DNA from: Ceratopteris richardii
Lineage: Eukaryota; Streptophyta; Polypodiopsida; Polypodiales; Pteridaceae
NCBI GenBank assembly: GCA_020310875.1
Contig: CM035428.1
Location: 108,943,245-109,007,244 of the forward strand
Length of the DNA: 64,000 nucleotides
Reading direction: 5' to 3'
A program made the position numbers and the translations under genes. Below the pieces are notes generated by a model. The model was given only the letters and a program-made list of their open reading frames with translations. It made no database searches and had not been told where the DNA came from. This document shows positions 10,702-21,349 of the stretch, piece after piece (the stretch's first letter is position 1; every line of letters starts with the position of its first letter).

Positions 10702-11639
10702 TAAGAGAAATGGCTTTATGTTGATATCCTTTTGAGTAAGTTAGGTGATGCTTCAAATCCCTTTTGTAGGTGGTTAACTTTTTCCAAGATCGTGCTGTCC
10801 ATTACTGAAATATGGCCCTCATGTATTTCCTTAATCTTGTAACATAATCTTGAACAAAAAAATTAGGGTAGTTTTTCCCCTTTTTCTGTACTTCTTCTCC
10901 CTTACATCTATCATTCTCCATATTAAGTGACTAGCTATGGAGGATGAAAAGGATCTTGTGAAGAAAAAAGCAACTAGAATTGAAAAATGTGATAAAATTG
11001 GCTTATAGGAAAGTCAAAAACATGCTCGCGATTATAAAGATCTCTTGAAGAGATTTGGGCCTCATTCATGAATTGAGTGACTATGTACAAAGAGGAACTT
11101 ATACGCTTACTATGTGGACTGGGAAGAGTAATTGTACTAACTATATGGTATAAAATGAAGACTTGAGATTAGGAGGCTTCTAATAAAAAAGAGGAACATT
11201 GAATCCCAGTGTCCTCTAGACATCCATGAAATGATTCTTTTTGTGTGTAATTGAAAATTCTTTAATGTTATAGTCACATGTGACATACTTTATTTGAATA
11301 TCCGTATCTATCTTGTGGAATATTAGATCACTAGGCCTTGTGAAGCCATTAAAAAAAAATTAGGTATTTAGATTTACTGAAACATTTAAATCCTTGTAAA
11401 TATTTTCTAAGATCCCAACTAGCTTTCTACCACTCTCCTCCCAACCATAAAAAGCCTTTGCCCTCGTGCATGCTTGAACCTCTCTAATGATGTATACACC
11501 TTTCATACAACCACAATGAAAGGATGGGATATCCTTGGAGTCCTTGCTAGGGCCTTAACTCTCCTCAACATTGGACCTTTATCCGCCAATGTCATTGTCT
11601 CTCTGAAGATCATCTAATGGTAAGCTATACAATCTAATG
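10702..11639. other. No recognised feature
   Basis: AT-rich DNA. I see no ORF of interest, no RNA gene and no clear element ends. Confidence 0.5.
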
Positions 11640-11860
11640 GTAGGACTTACAAAAGCCCAAACAAATGAAATATAACAAATATTTGTGAGAATATGATGTC
11701 GATATCACCATTCACATTCATAGACATATAAGAACCCATAGACATGGTTTATAGTTAAGGTTTATGTTCGCAATTGAACTCACAACCTCATGGCTAGGAG
11801 TGTGGTGGCCTAACCACTTGCCCCAAAAACCATGGTTGAGGATTCTTATCCAATAACTAG
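11640..11860 (-). mobile_element. tRNA-headed SINE, family S2, minus strand
   Basis: On the minus strand 11824-11770 reads GGGGCAAGTGGTTAGGCC...(A-box-like)...GGTTGTGAGTTCAATTG (B-box-like), the layout of a tRNA gene's internal promoter. Homology with the copy at 17586-17660 extends outside the tRNA-like part (ATCCTCAACCATGG on the minus strand), so this is an element rather than an isolated tRNA. The 3' limit is uncertain. Confidence 0.5.
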
Positions 11861-14800
11861 TCCATTTCTAGGCATGACTAGTGCATGGACTTAGTAACTA
11901 AGATGGGATTCTAATCCCTTGTAAGACTTCGAAAACTCTTGATTCACATGAATTGGATTTGAAAAACTTGAAGTTTGGTTGATCCAAACATCTAACTTGG
12001 ATGTTTGTATAATGGTTTACCCCCATCCAACAGTTACTTGATTTTTTCACTCGACTCGAGGACTACTCTATCCTAAGGGGCTTGCAAATCCTATGTAAAC
12101 TATAGGAGAAAGTTTTCAATTTACTTTGGTTCAACCTTACTATATCTTGAACAAGTCAAATTCAAAATGACAATCGTCCAACTTAGGACACTTTTCTCAA
12201 AGACTTTATCTTTAAGTTCTTGGGAATTGTCAATCTAATTAGCTATTCCTAACTTCTCTATTCCAGAGTATACTGGACTCTAGAACTTAATTTGAATAAG
12301 TTCTTGTACAAAACAACATCTATCTAGGATGTTTAATTTAGTTATCTAGTTCCAATCGGCTAACCATGGATGTTTGCAAAAGGAATCAGATACCATAATC
12401 TGAGTCAATTCGAAAAGATTTGGAAAGCGAAAGGAAATAACTAAAAGTTTGTATAACTAATTCAAATTTCTAAGATATAAACTTTGCTATGAGTTAATTA
12501 CTTGATGATCCAAGACTTTAACTCAAGACTTTAACTTCATGACAATCTATTCAAAAAGGTATTGAAGCATTTTTGTCTCTCTTTGAAGAGAAATTATCTA
12601 GATTCTCAAAAAAGATTCATAAGGTCAATCTAAAACATCATCTAACCACAAGATACTAGTGTGTTATCCAACATTAGTGTATTGACCCACTGAGGTTCTA
12701 TTGATGAGATTCTTACTCAAGTAATGCTTCACTTGAGACTAAGTTCATGCCTATATGCAATCTTTACGACTCCTTACTCGGAATGCAATTCTTGTGCATT
12801 TCTTCAAGTCAAAGAACTGAATTTACCAAGTTGCACTAGGAACTTGTTGCTTGACTTAGTTAGTCTATTCCTTAGTTGAAAGGATCATTTCAATGTTAAA
12901 GTCCTACTTCTTCAGAAATATATCAAATATTTTTGAATCGTTAACACTTTATCTTCAAATGTTCCATAATTCAAATAAGAACAATTCTTTATTTGAAAAA
13001 GAAGATCTTCAAAGCTAACAACTTCATATCTTCTACTTCCTTGATCTTGAAGTATCTTGAGATCATTATACTATCCTCCTTGAATTTAATTTTCTCTTTA
13101 GAAGTTTTAATTCCCTTGAAGATCAAATCTAACTTCAAAATCCATTTTCGGACTAAAAGATAATTATCATCCCATGGTCTGATGTCCCATACCATCTTTG
13201 CTACATCAATCTGAGTATAAAATCTAGTGTCCCATGCCATCCTATTTTATATTCACATTAATGTGTGGGTGATACTTATCCTAAAGTCTAAACATATCTT
13301 GATAGAGTACCTTTTCACTTCAACTCTTTAAAAGAATTTTGAAGTTTCAGTCATTACCTCTAACTTGATATTCTAGGTTGTGATCCCTTCACATGATCGT
13401 TTTAGGATCTTATGCTTTCCTTTGGGAACTTGAAAACCAATTGATAGAATATCTATTCTTCTTCGCTGGGGTTTTCAAATGAAAACCAGTTATAATTCCA
13501 TGTACTTGAAGTTTTACAATTTCAAGTCTAATTGGTTTATTCTTGACCAATTTGTCGCGACAAGAGATTTTTTATTCTTGTCTTTAGATTCCTTTCTTAT
13601 TGATGCTTTAGGTACCTACCCCGGCCATGACTTTATAGGAATCTATCTACTACTTAAGACTAAGCATCCGATCATGCTTTTTGGATTGTACCAAAATCCC
13701 TTTAAGGATAGGTAAACTTTATGTTGTACCTTCCACATAATTAATTACCATTATCACAATTGCAATCTACATACTTGGAATATTTCAGTTTGTTCAGATT
13801 TGGAACAACTTACTCTTTTCACACTTTTCCATTGAATAAACAGAACTTGGCTATAATTTTCCCAAAAAGGAATTTGATTGCCAATACTTGGGCAAATTTT
13901 AGAGTAGTTCTAATCGTAATTTCTTGGACAAATTTTCCAAGATTAATCAAGTCTTATTGATCTTGCAACAATAATAAATACTAATTATTCTTTATCTTTA
14001 AGATCTCTTGAACTATTCTTTGCTTACCCATGGGATTTAAGAGGTATTTCCCAACTCAAGTTCAAGCATGTACAAAAGCCTTTTAGATTCTAACAATCTT
14101 TGATACACTGCCAGGTGATATCAACCATTGGACTTTAAGTACCACTTCTAGTGGTTTGGGACTTTTGGGGAACTACGCTGTCTAATGAGTTTAAAGAATT
14201 TCATTCTCACACTCAAAAGCTTTACTCATTCAGTTGTGTTCATTTCCAGAGTATAAAACTAGAGGATAAGTATCACCTTTAGGATAGGGTTTTCCATTCC
14301 ACTATGAAAGTTTGACTTGAACTTTCATTTATATGATATTGATTACTGTTCTTGAGTTTGATACAAGATTCATGATTATTGGTCAATCTTTAGATGTTAC
14401 TAGAGTAATTTTAATAGATTTTGACAATCAAAATTATGTTTAAATTCCAAGTATCTTTTGATGATTCGTCCAATAATAATGCTACTATGAACATATAATT
14501 TTGAACTTTATAGCTTGTTTAGAAAAAGTTCATGGATTAGAGATCCATTTCTTGGAACTTTGTATTCTTAAATGAAAAGTTCACAGTTCGATTCATGTCT
14601 TTTAGGAACTTATCTCATTACGTAAAGATCGGTTGCTTTGATTTCCTCTCGAAGCTTAAATGAGCTTATATGAAACCAAAAATTAACTCTCTAATCCTTC
14701 TAAAAGGAATATTTCGTTCAAGTTTCCATGCTTGATTAGTAAATTGCATCATTACCAAAGATGCAATCATGGAACCTATCATCTAGGTATTGAATGTCAA

Positions 14801-16250
14801 AGTTCAATTGTTGCTAAGCTTTAAGTACTTGTCTGATTTTCATCACTCCTTGGGATGAATTCAAAGTGAAAACTTCAAAAACTTTATGGTTTTTACAAAT
14901 TTGGAACAGCTCAACTACCTTTTGAGCTTTAAAAGCTCAATTAGTTTAAGTTCCAATTGATTTTATTTTATTTCTATCACATATTGGGATAGAGTTAAAT
15001 AAAAGCATTCCAAACCATCTTATTTGCAAGTACTTCTATTTTCTTGCCATTCAAATAAGCAAGAAAATTGAACGCTTGACTTTCAATGGAATTACTTTTC
15101 CTAATCAAGACCCTTAATATGCGATACCTAAGTATCACTTTCACGAAACTGGGCTAGCTACTTGAGTTGCATAGCAGCTAAGAGCTTTGCAACTAACTAG
15201 TTTGCCATTTTCTTGACTATGTAACTCGAATTAGAAAAAGTAGGTAATGATTAGAAATGTACATTTGCTCAACTACTTAGCAAAAAATCAACAAAAAATC
15301 AGTAAAAAACCATGCTTCATCATATGCCAATGCATATTCTTCCATGCAAATGCATGTGAGTGCATTCATGTATTTGCATGTGTTTTCCTTTTCATGTAAA
15401 TCAAGTAGTTGATGAGCTTGATAATGCATGTTCCCAATCATCCATGCACAAACATTCTACTTGCTAGCTTTTTAAAAAGATCTAACCGTTCATGTGCATA
15501 AAATTGAACATTAACTATATTTTCCAAGCAAGAAGAAAATGTTTTTTGTGCATGAAAACATTGTTTGAAAAGGAGAAATGCATCAACAATCATTTCTTTT
15601 TTGGGCATGAACTTCTAGATGCATGCAAGTGCTTGATGTATTTCCCAATACTTCTATGTCCGTTTATCTTTAATTGAATTTGTAGTGTTTTCATAATCAT
15701 TATAAAAAATGAAGACGACTACCGTGCTTTAATAATATTTAGATGCGAGCTACATGAAAGCAATGAATAAAGCAAGTATTGAAATGAAATCATCAACTTT
15801 GAAAATATATAACTCCCAATCAAGCTATGTCCTTCCATTGATCCTTGAGAAGAACCATTCTCCATCCTCATTAAATTCATAATTCTCAAAGCATATCTTT
15901 CACAAAGCTTAGCCATCCAACATCAAGTGCTTGTAGAAGAGTTATCTTTCATGGCTTTTGGTTAGTGAGAAATTCTTAACTTGAAAGGAGATGAAGAGAA
16001 AATCCATCGTCCTTTGTGAGAGGCTTTGAAAGGTAAATCTCAAGCTGATGTTGATGGAGACTTATGGATGGATGAGTGTAAACACTACATACATGCTCAA
16101 CTTGAAAATCCATGGAAGATGAGAATTCGTGCTATCTTGAATAGAGCATGGGCCCTCTGTAGCGATAGGTGATGCAAAGTCAGCTTCAAGATGTGCTTGG
16201 ATTCCAAACAAATTATAGTGGGGTAAAATTATCAAAGGGTTGATAGATAT
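11861..16250. other. Long AT-rich stretch without recognised genes
   Basis: About 4.4 kb with only short, unconvincing frames (for example 13479-13715 and 12989-13240). Words such as AACTTGAAGTTT recur without a period. An isolated inverted match, AGGATAAGTATCACC, occurs at about 13267 (as its reverse complement) and 14260. No RT, transposase, tRNA or LTR ends were identified. Confidence 0.5.
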
Positions 16251-16254
16251 TGAG

Positions 16255-16440
16255 CATTGTTGATATGATGGTTAGGGTGCTTGCCTCTAGACCACAAGAT
16301 TTTAGGTTCGATTCTGGTCAACAAAGTCTCTACTCACGAAAACGACAAATGGGTTAAGACATATGCACATTATCTTTTGTTCTCTCCTCCTTCTCAATAG
16401 ACCGAAGGTATGATTGTCCCAATGTAGGATAGCAGAATCC
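16255..16440 (+). mobile_element. tRNA-headed SINE, family S3, copy 1
   Basis: 16258-16322 is strongly tRNA-like: ATGGTTAGGGTGCTTGCC (A box and stem), CTCTAGACCACAAG (anticodon-arm-like), then TTTAGGTTCGATTCTGG (B box). The match is close to an elongator tRNA but the acceptor ends do not pair convincingly, and a body with CTCCTCC...GACCGA follows, so a SINE head is preferred over a functional tRNA gene. Confidence 0.5.
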
Positions 16441-16654
16441 AAATATGAGTGCACACACAAAAGTTGATGCTCTTGTAGCTAGAAGAAAATTGCGTAGAGA
16501 TGTGGTTGCAAGCTCGACTTCCCCTTACAGACTTCTATCCTGGTGAAAGTTGAGATAGGAGGTATGAAGGCCGATTTCGTTTATTTCCCACATGGAGCAC
16601 CTTTTGCACTTGAAGCGATGAGATTTCAGTGTCAAATCAATTGAGTTAATTAAC

Positions 16655-16800
16655 AAATTCATTTGTCCTCATGGTTAGAACGAATAATTCATCACATTGA
16701 GGTTTCAGGTTCAAGATCTGGGGACTGCTACACATGAAGGCTGTAAGCGAGGATATTTGCTTTGCTCCTTTTAAGCTCCTCTTCTAGGAGAGGACCGATA
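16655..16800 (+). mobile_element. tRNA-headed SINE, family S3, copy 2
   Basis: TTTGTCCTCATGGTTAGAACG (A-box-like) and TTTCAGGTTCAAGATCTGG (B-box-like) are followed by CTCCTCTTCTAGGAGAGGACCGATAG, resembling the body of the copy at 16255. It is more diverged than that copy. Confidence 0.4.
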
Positions 16801-16945
16801 GGAAATTAGAAATGCTTTTCGGTAGCCAACGAAGATGAATAGAGTACAAATAACTCAATAAGAAGGTGATGATGCCATCAAAATCACCATGGAATCTTGA
16901 GGAAGATGATGAGCTTAGCAAGGTCACCATGAAAGGTTGCCTAGA

Positions 16946-16957
16946 GCTCTGATACCA
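16946..16957 (-). other. Primer-binding site for initiator tRNA-Met (minus strand)
   Basis: The minus strand reads TGGTATCAGAGC, the standard plant LTR-retrotransposon primer-binding site, preceded by ...TTGCAT. It places the 3' end of a minus-strand 5' LTR at about 16959 and its internal region to the left. No gag is legible there; 16784-16945 is only a short frame. Confidence 0.7.
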
Positions 16958-16958
16958 A

Positions 16959-17250
16959 TGCAAGAAACTAAGAATTATGAACACCATGTGCTAGAGAGAT
17001 GACTCTCTTCCCAACCTTATGCCTAGTCAACGAGGACCATAAATGTAACTAGAGTCCACAAGTGCATGTGCGATCTCCTCCACTCCTTTCGTATCTTCCA
17101 CTAGAGTCTACTAGTGGCTGCAGTGATCTCGACATTGCTTTGGTACCTTCCACTAGAGTCCACTAGTGGTTGGTGTACTCGCCACTCGAGTTAAGTCTCA
17201 CTGGACTCAAGTTAGCTTACCTCAACTTGAGTAAGAAGGCTCTAGAGCTC
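16959..17250 (-). repeat. Decayed LTR with a three-unit 52-bp tandem repeat
   Basis: It abuts the minus-strand primer-binding site and is therefore probably LTR. Within it, 17047-17190 holds three units of about 52 bp sharing ACTAGAGTCYACNAGTG and CGTATCTTCC-like ends. The outer LTR end was not found. Confidence 0.4.
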
Positions 17251-17585
17251 CTTGGGCCAGGTGAGGTTCAACTATCTCCTACTATAATTATGTGACGTTC
17301 CTTCCCCCTTACATTGAGCACTGTCCTCAATGCTCACTTGTAGACCCTTCTATATAATCTGGGCTCCTTTCCCACATTTGAGCACCTCCACTAACCTCGA
17401 ATTCCAGTGCATGGACCTATTTTGGATTTACTATTCAAACCACGTCTGGTGCCCAAATGCCCATGCACCTTCCTTCTTGGCTAGTTTCAGAATCACCTAC
17501 GGTTAAGCACTTCCCAGGCACCCATGATTGAGGCCTCTTACCTCCATTGCTCAAGTTCCTGAACTAGGTTCTCATACCAACATTG
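17251..17585. other. No gene; repeat-like DNA
   Basis: GTGAGGTTCAACTATCTCCTACTATAATTATGTGAC near 17262 resembles AGGTTCAACCACCTCTTGCTAGGATTATGTGAC near 17690, so S2-related sequence flanks both sides. Confidence 0.35.
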
Positions 17586-17720
17586 GTAATTGAAATCACA
17601 ACCTCCTAGCTAGGAGTGTAATGGGCTAACCACTTTTCCCAAAAGCCATGGTTGAGGATTACTTCCTAATCCTCTCCCTTAGGGTAAGGTTCAACCACCT
17701 CTTGCTAGGATTATGTGACA
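17586..17720 (-). mobile_element. tRNA-headed SINE, family S2, second minus-strand copy
   Basis: The minus strand 17640-17586 reads GGGAAAAGTGGTTAGCCC...CCTAGCTAGGAGGTTGTGATTTCAATTA, matching 11824-11770, with the same upstream CCATGGCTTTTGGG. Two dispersed copies with a common body support a mobile family. Confidence 0.5.
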
Positions 17721-18344
17721 ATTTAGATCATGAGTCAATAGATGATCTAGGCTTGTTTGTATATAATGCATTCATGATCCTTTTCCTCCTTAGTATTTAT
17801 TTGAGATTCCCTTAGACCCCATTTTCTTTTTATTTTTCGACTATAAATTTGGTTTTTAATATGGCATTTGCATTCATATTTTGGGATTTGTTTTCTTCTT
17901 AGAACAATTTTTTCCTTTGTGTTTTTGTAGCAAGCCTAACATCTTTTATCTTACTACCCTTTCTAGCTTCAATTCGTCTTGGATTAGATAACCACATCCT
18001 TGTGTAGATCCATGGTCTCTTCCAAGTTTTATGAAAATCCTTATCTAGATGCATGATATCTTCCATATTCTATCCAAAGTTTCCATATGTATCATTCTGT
18101 TTACATCATCAACGGAAGAATCAAATCTTCCTAAGAAAACCCCCATGTTTTATTCACGTTTTTCACATAGAGTCCGTTTGGATTTAGAGCCTAACGTTTG
18201 AAGTCTAGATCATTTCTTTCATAATTCATTTTCTTTATCGAACTCTTCTATTGGAGAAAAGTTCATATGGTAGAGAGTCTTAAAGAGTCATTTAATTCTA
18301 AAATCCACGGAAAAAAATTAGCCACTCTAGATAGCATGATGCTT
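17721..18344. other. No recognised feature
   Basis: AT-rich DNA between the SINE and the LINE-B poly(T). No coding, RNA or element signal was seen. Confidence 0.5.
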
Positions 18345-20614
18345 TTTTTTTTTTAATATAAAGGAAGTTCGGCAATAGCCTACTCTCCCGGACTTGAATT
18401 AAATTAAGAAACAAAGGTACAATAGAAGGGGACTAGTGCCCACGGGACCCCCCAAATCCCACAAAGCAGGGGAAGCTTGATTGAATCCTAGGTTGCATTA
18501 CAGAGAAGGTTAATCACCCTCTCATCGCCCTCATGCGGGGCCCACTTGGGTTTGAGCTTGTTGTTGATCAAAAGGAGGACTTGATGGTGCCTGAAGGGGG
18601 GGATCTCTTACTGTTAACAATCCTTTTGCCAAGGAGGAATAGTGATTTCTCAATTGACCACTCCCTAGGGGGATCTCCGAAGTTGAGAGCACACCTCTCC
18701 CGCCAAATTTTCCACAGGACTTCCCCTCTGATGGCGTTCCAGAGTGTCGCAGAGCAGCCGATCGCTTCTCCCAAAAGGACCTGTTTCCAACTAAGCTGTT
18801 TTTGAAGTCTGATTTTCATTCCAACCGTCTGCCAGATTCTGTAGGAGTTGGGGCAAGTAAGGAAGATGTGTGGGACATCTTCGGTAGCACGGTGACAGCA
18901 TTTGCACCAAGGAGGGATCCCACAAAGTTTGCTAGCCTTATGGTTGGTCCAAATTCCTCGATGAAGAATTTGCCATAAGAGGACAAACTTCTTAATTTCT
19001 ATAAGGGGGTGCCAGATACCCATGAATTTCATGTCCCACCGAAGCCGCGTCCAAGACAGGCACCACTTCTTGTTGAGGCTGATCTGGAGGTCAGCCGTTT
19101 CTTTGATGTTCGGGATTTTGAGTAGGCTATTTCCATTGTGCCATTTGAGACCAAGCGAATTCGGTGTGTCGTGTCCCATGAGAAGGCGAGTCTTGTGACG
19201 ATCCCAAGCGAGGCATCTGCTTTGCAAAGTGTTCCATTCTTCGTAGGAGATGTTTATGCGAGGGTCAATATCCTCGAAGTTGATCCAACTGTTGGTGTCA
19301 TGTTTCCAGAGGTGTTTCCATTTTTTGAATCCTTTGTTCCATAACTTCTTGGCATTTTGAATGTTCCACGACTCCACACTCCGGATGCCATGTATCGGAA
19401 ACCAGATAGAGTCGTTTTGTCTGATTCCGGCCGCCCACTTCCAGTCCTCATTAATTCTTGTGAAGCTTTTGACTTTATTCCAGCCCTTCCAGAGGGAGCA
19501 CACGAGATTGGAGCCTTTCGGGAAGACGGGGATCGGGGAGAATAGCAGGGTCATGATGTCAAGATTCTTCCAGTTCGGGAACCCCATGAGGGCCAACTCA
19601 TTCTTGTTTCTGAAGATCAGCTTGGCCCACGAGGCCTCCCTATTGCACCAAGCCTTAATCATCCATTTGGCTGCCAGTTTGTTAGCCATACACCCAATGT
19701 CCAGGATACCAAGCCCCCCGCTATCTCTAGGGCTAGTGCAGATGGCCCATTTGATTTTAGGCACCCCCCTTCTGTTATGATCGCCCATCCAAAGAAAGTT
19801 TCTACAAATACTATTCAGTTTGGACAGGCCTTGCTCGTTCGGTCTCCAGCAAGAAAGGAAATAGATGGTAGAAGAGAGGAGGAACGTGTTGATAACCATC
19901 GCACGTCCAGCGAGATTGATTTGCATACCTCTCCAACAGTTAAGCTTGTTTTCGAGTTTGGCCAGCACCCAGTTCCATCGCTGCTCCATGGAGACGCCAA
20001 ACCCCAAGGGGATTCCAAGAAGTCGAAAGATTTGGCCCTGTGGAATGATTTGACAGCCATGATCAATGAGAAGGCCAGGATGGTGTCCCACAATAGCCCT
20101 AAAGGCGGTCTTAGAGTGGTTGATTTTGGATCCAGAGGCAACACAAAAGGTAGCAAGGCACCTCCAGAAAGTCTCCAGGCTGGTATTATCATTGTGAACG
20201 AACGCGTTCATATCATCGGCAAAAAGTCTCATGATGATTTGACTGTGGTCGTGAGGCAGCCGGAGGCCTTTGATATTGCCAGCCTCCACATGATGTGCCA
20301 CAAGTCTGCTCAGCCCCTCAGTGGCGATGGCAAAAAGCAGGGGGGCCAGAGGGCACCCTTGTCTAATCGATCTTTTAAGATGGATCGCCTTCGAAAGTTT
20401 GCCGTTAACGTTAATTTGGGTCGTTGCGTTTCCGAGAAGGGTCGCGATCATCTTGGTGAATTTCTGACTACATCCGAGATCTTGGAGCGACTGCAGAATA
20501 TAGTCCCATTCTAACCTATCGTAGGCTTTGTCAAAGTCAATCTTGAGGAAAACCACATCTTGATTAGACTCATTTGCAAATTGAATGCCGGTATTGATCT
20601 GCATGACCAATGAT
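18345..20614 (-). mobile_element. LINE-B, 5'-truncated, minus strand
   Basis: A poly(T) at about 18344-18356 (poly(A) on the minus strand) is followed by the family 3' UTR in reverse (GAAGTTCGG...CTCCCGGACTT...GGGACTAGTGCCC...GGGACCCCCC). Homology to ORF2 stops at about 20610, just before the RT core. A short match (GCATGA or TCATGC) near both ends is too weak to call a target duplication. Confidence 0.85.
18568..20610 (-). CDS. LINE-B ORF2, C-terminal 680 codons intact (RT core to zf-RVT)
   Basis: One uninterrupted frame, but lacking endonuclease and RT N-terminus because of 5' truncation, so not a functional gene. In order: KIDFDKAYDRLEWDY (about residues 26-40), RQGCPLAPLLF (about 90), the catalytic FADDMN (about 137), the region SGGLGILDIG, and the zinc-finger stretch CGIPPWCKCCHR...IFLTCPNS near residue 590. 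The first in-frame ATG is at 20604-20606 (MQINTG), but the natural start is far upstream and missing. The lack of any stop over 2 kb contrasts with other copies here and suggests the youngest LINE-B insertion. Frames antisense to it are shadows. Confidence 0.9.
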   Translation of the reverse strand: MVMQINTGIQFANESNQDVVFLKIDFDKAYDRLEWDYILQSLQDLGCSQKFTKMIATLLGNATTQINVNGKLSKAIHLKRSIRQGCPLAPLLFAIATEGLSRLVAHHVEAGNIKGLRLPHDHSQIIMRLFADDMNAFVHNDNTSLETFWRCLATFCVASGSKINHSKTAFRAIVGHHPGLLIDHGCQIIPQGQIFRLLGIPLGFGVSMEQRWNWVLAKLENKLNCWRGMQINLAGRAMVINTFLLSSTIYFLSCWRPNEQGLSKLNSICRNFLWMGDHNRRGVPKIKWAICTSPRDSGGLGILDIGCMANKLAAKWMIKAWCNREASWAKLIFRNKNELALMGFPNWKNLDIMTLLFSPIPVFPKGSNLVCSLWKGWNKVKSFTRINEDWKWAAGIRQNDSIWFPIHGIRSVESWNIQNAKKLWNKGFKKWKHLWKHDTNSWINFEDIDPRINISYEEWNTLQSRCLAWDRHKTRLLMGHDTPNSLGLKWHNGNSLLKIPNIKETADLQISLNKKWCLSWTRLRWDMKFMGIWHPLIEIKKFVLLWQILHRGIWTNHKASKLCGIPPWCKCCHRATEDVPHIFLTCPNSYRIWQTVGMKIRLQKQLSWKQVLLGEAIGCSATLWNAIRGEVLWKIWRERCALNFGDPPREWSIEKSLFLLGKRIVNSKRSPPSGTIKSSF

Positions 20615-20960
20615 ATAAATGTCGGTATGGATGTTGGTATGAAAATTGTTAGTATGAGTGCTAGTATGTCCCTCGACTAAACCATTGGTATAAGCATCGA
20701 TATGGCTATGGGCATACTAATGCTTATACTGACAACCATATCTACAATTTTTTTTTTGGGTAGAGTTTAGTGTCTCTTGCTATAAAAACATAACAGTGAT
20801 GTTGTGTTGCAAGTAAAACAAACTTTTCCTAAAAAAAAACAAGCACATGTTGTGACATGTACTCTAGTGGGTACGGATTTAGGGTTTAGATGACCGACAA
20901 CCAAAACAAGATTTGATAAAGCAAAACACATTTTCAAACATAAAAGAGATATGTAGGATA
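20615..20960. other. Noncoding DNA with GGTATG repeats and a small inverted repeat
   Basis: 20620-20680 has loose repeats of TCGGTATGGATG/TAGTATGAGTG type. GTATAAGCAT and ATGCTTATAC near 20691-20728 form a 10-bp inverted pair. No gene. Confidence 0.35.
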
Positions 20961-21225
20961 AGGATGAACCATGAACCATGTACAAAAGAGATATTCCATA
21001 AATGAACCATGTACAAAAGAGATGTTCCATAAATGAACCATTTACAAAATGTGGCAAATCACTACCATATATGAGCCAAATACAAAATTTGGCAAACCAC
21101 TACCATATGTGAGCCAACTACAAAATGTGGCAAACCACTTCCATATATGAACCAAATACAAAACTGTGGCACACCATTGTCATATATGAGCCAAGTAAAA
21201 AACTGCGGCACACCACTTCCATACA
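20960..21225 (+). repeat. Tandem repeat, two 31-bp units leading into about five 39-bp units
   Basis: The first units read GAACCATGTACAAAAGAGAT...CATAAAT. Later ones read GAGCCAARTACAAAATGTGGCA...CACTACCATAT. All share RANCCANNTACAAAA. The units diverge by about 10-20%, so the array is not recent. Confidence 0.7.
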
Positions 21226-21349
21226 CAAAACCAGAGGAATCAAAACATCTATATCTGCAATCCTGTAGCAAAGCACATTCATGAAATTAGATAAATTGAA
21301 ACCATGCCTATAAACAACATCTGAAAAACACTAAACGAAGTTCACAAGC

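Noticed and set aside
12989..13960. Short frames in the 12-16 kb stretch as host genes
   Set aside because: All are under 85 codons, AT-driven in composition, without splice or domain support.
13267..14275. Inverted repeat ends of a transposon
   Set aside because: Only about 15 bp match and the similarity does not extend; no duplication flanks them.
16258..16322. Functional tRNA gene
   Set aside because: Boxes A and B are good, but I could not pair the acceptor ends, and a related diverged copy with the same body lies nearby, so a SINE head is more likely.
19777..20514. A 245-codon plus-strand open frame
   Set aside because: It lies entirely antisense to the LINE-B RT, whose motifs are unambiguous on the minus strand. 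Its openness follows from codon use on the other strand.
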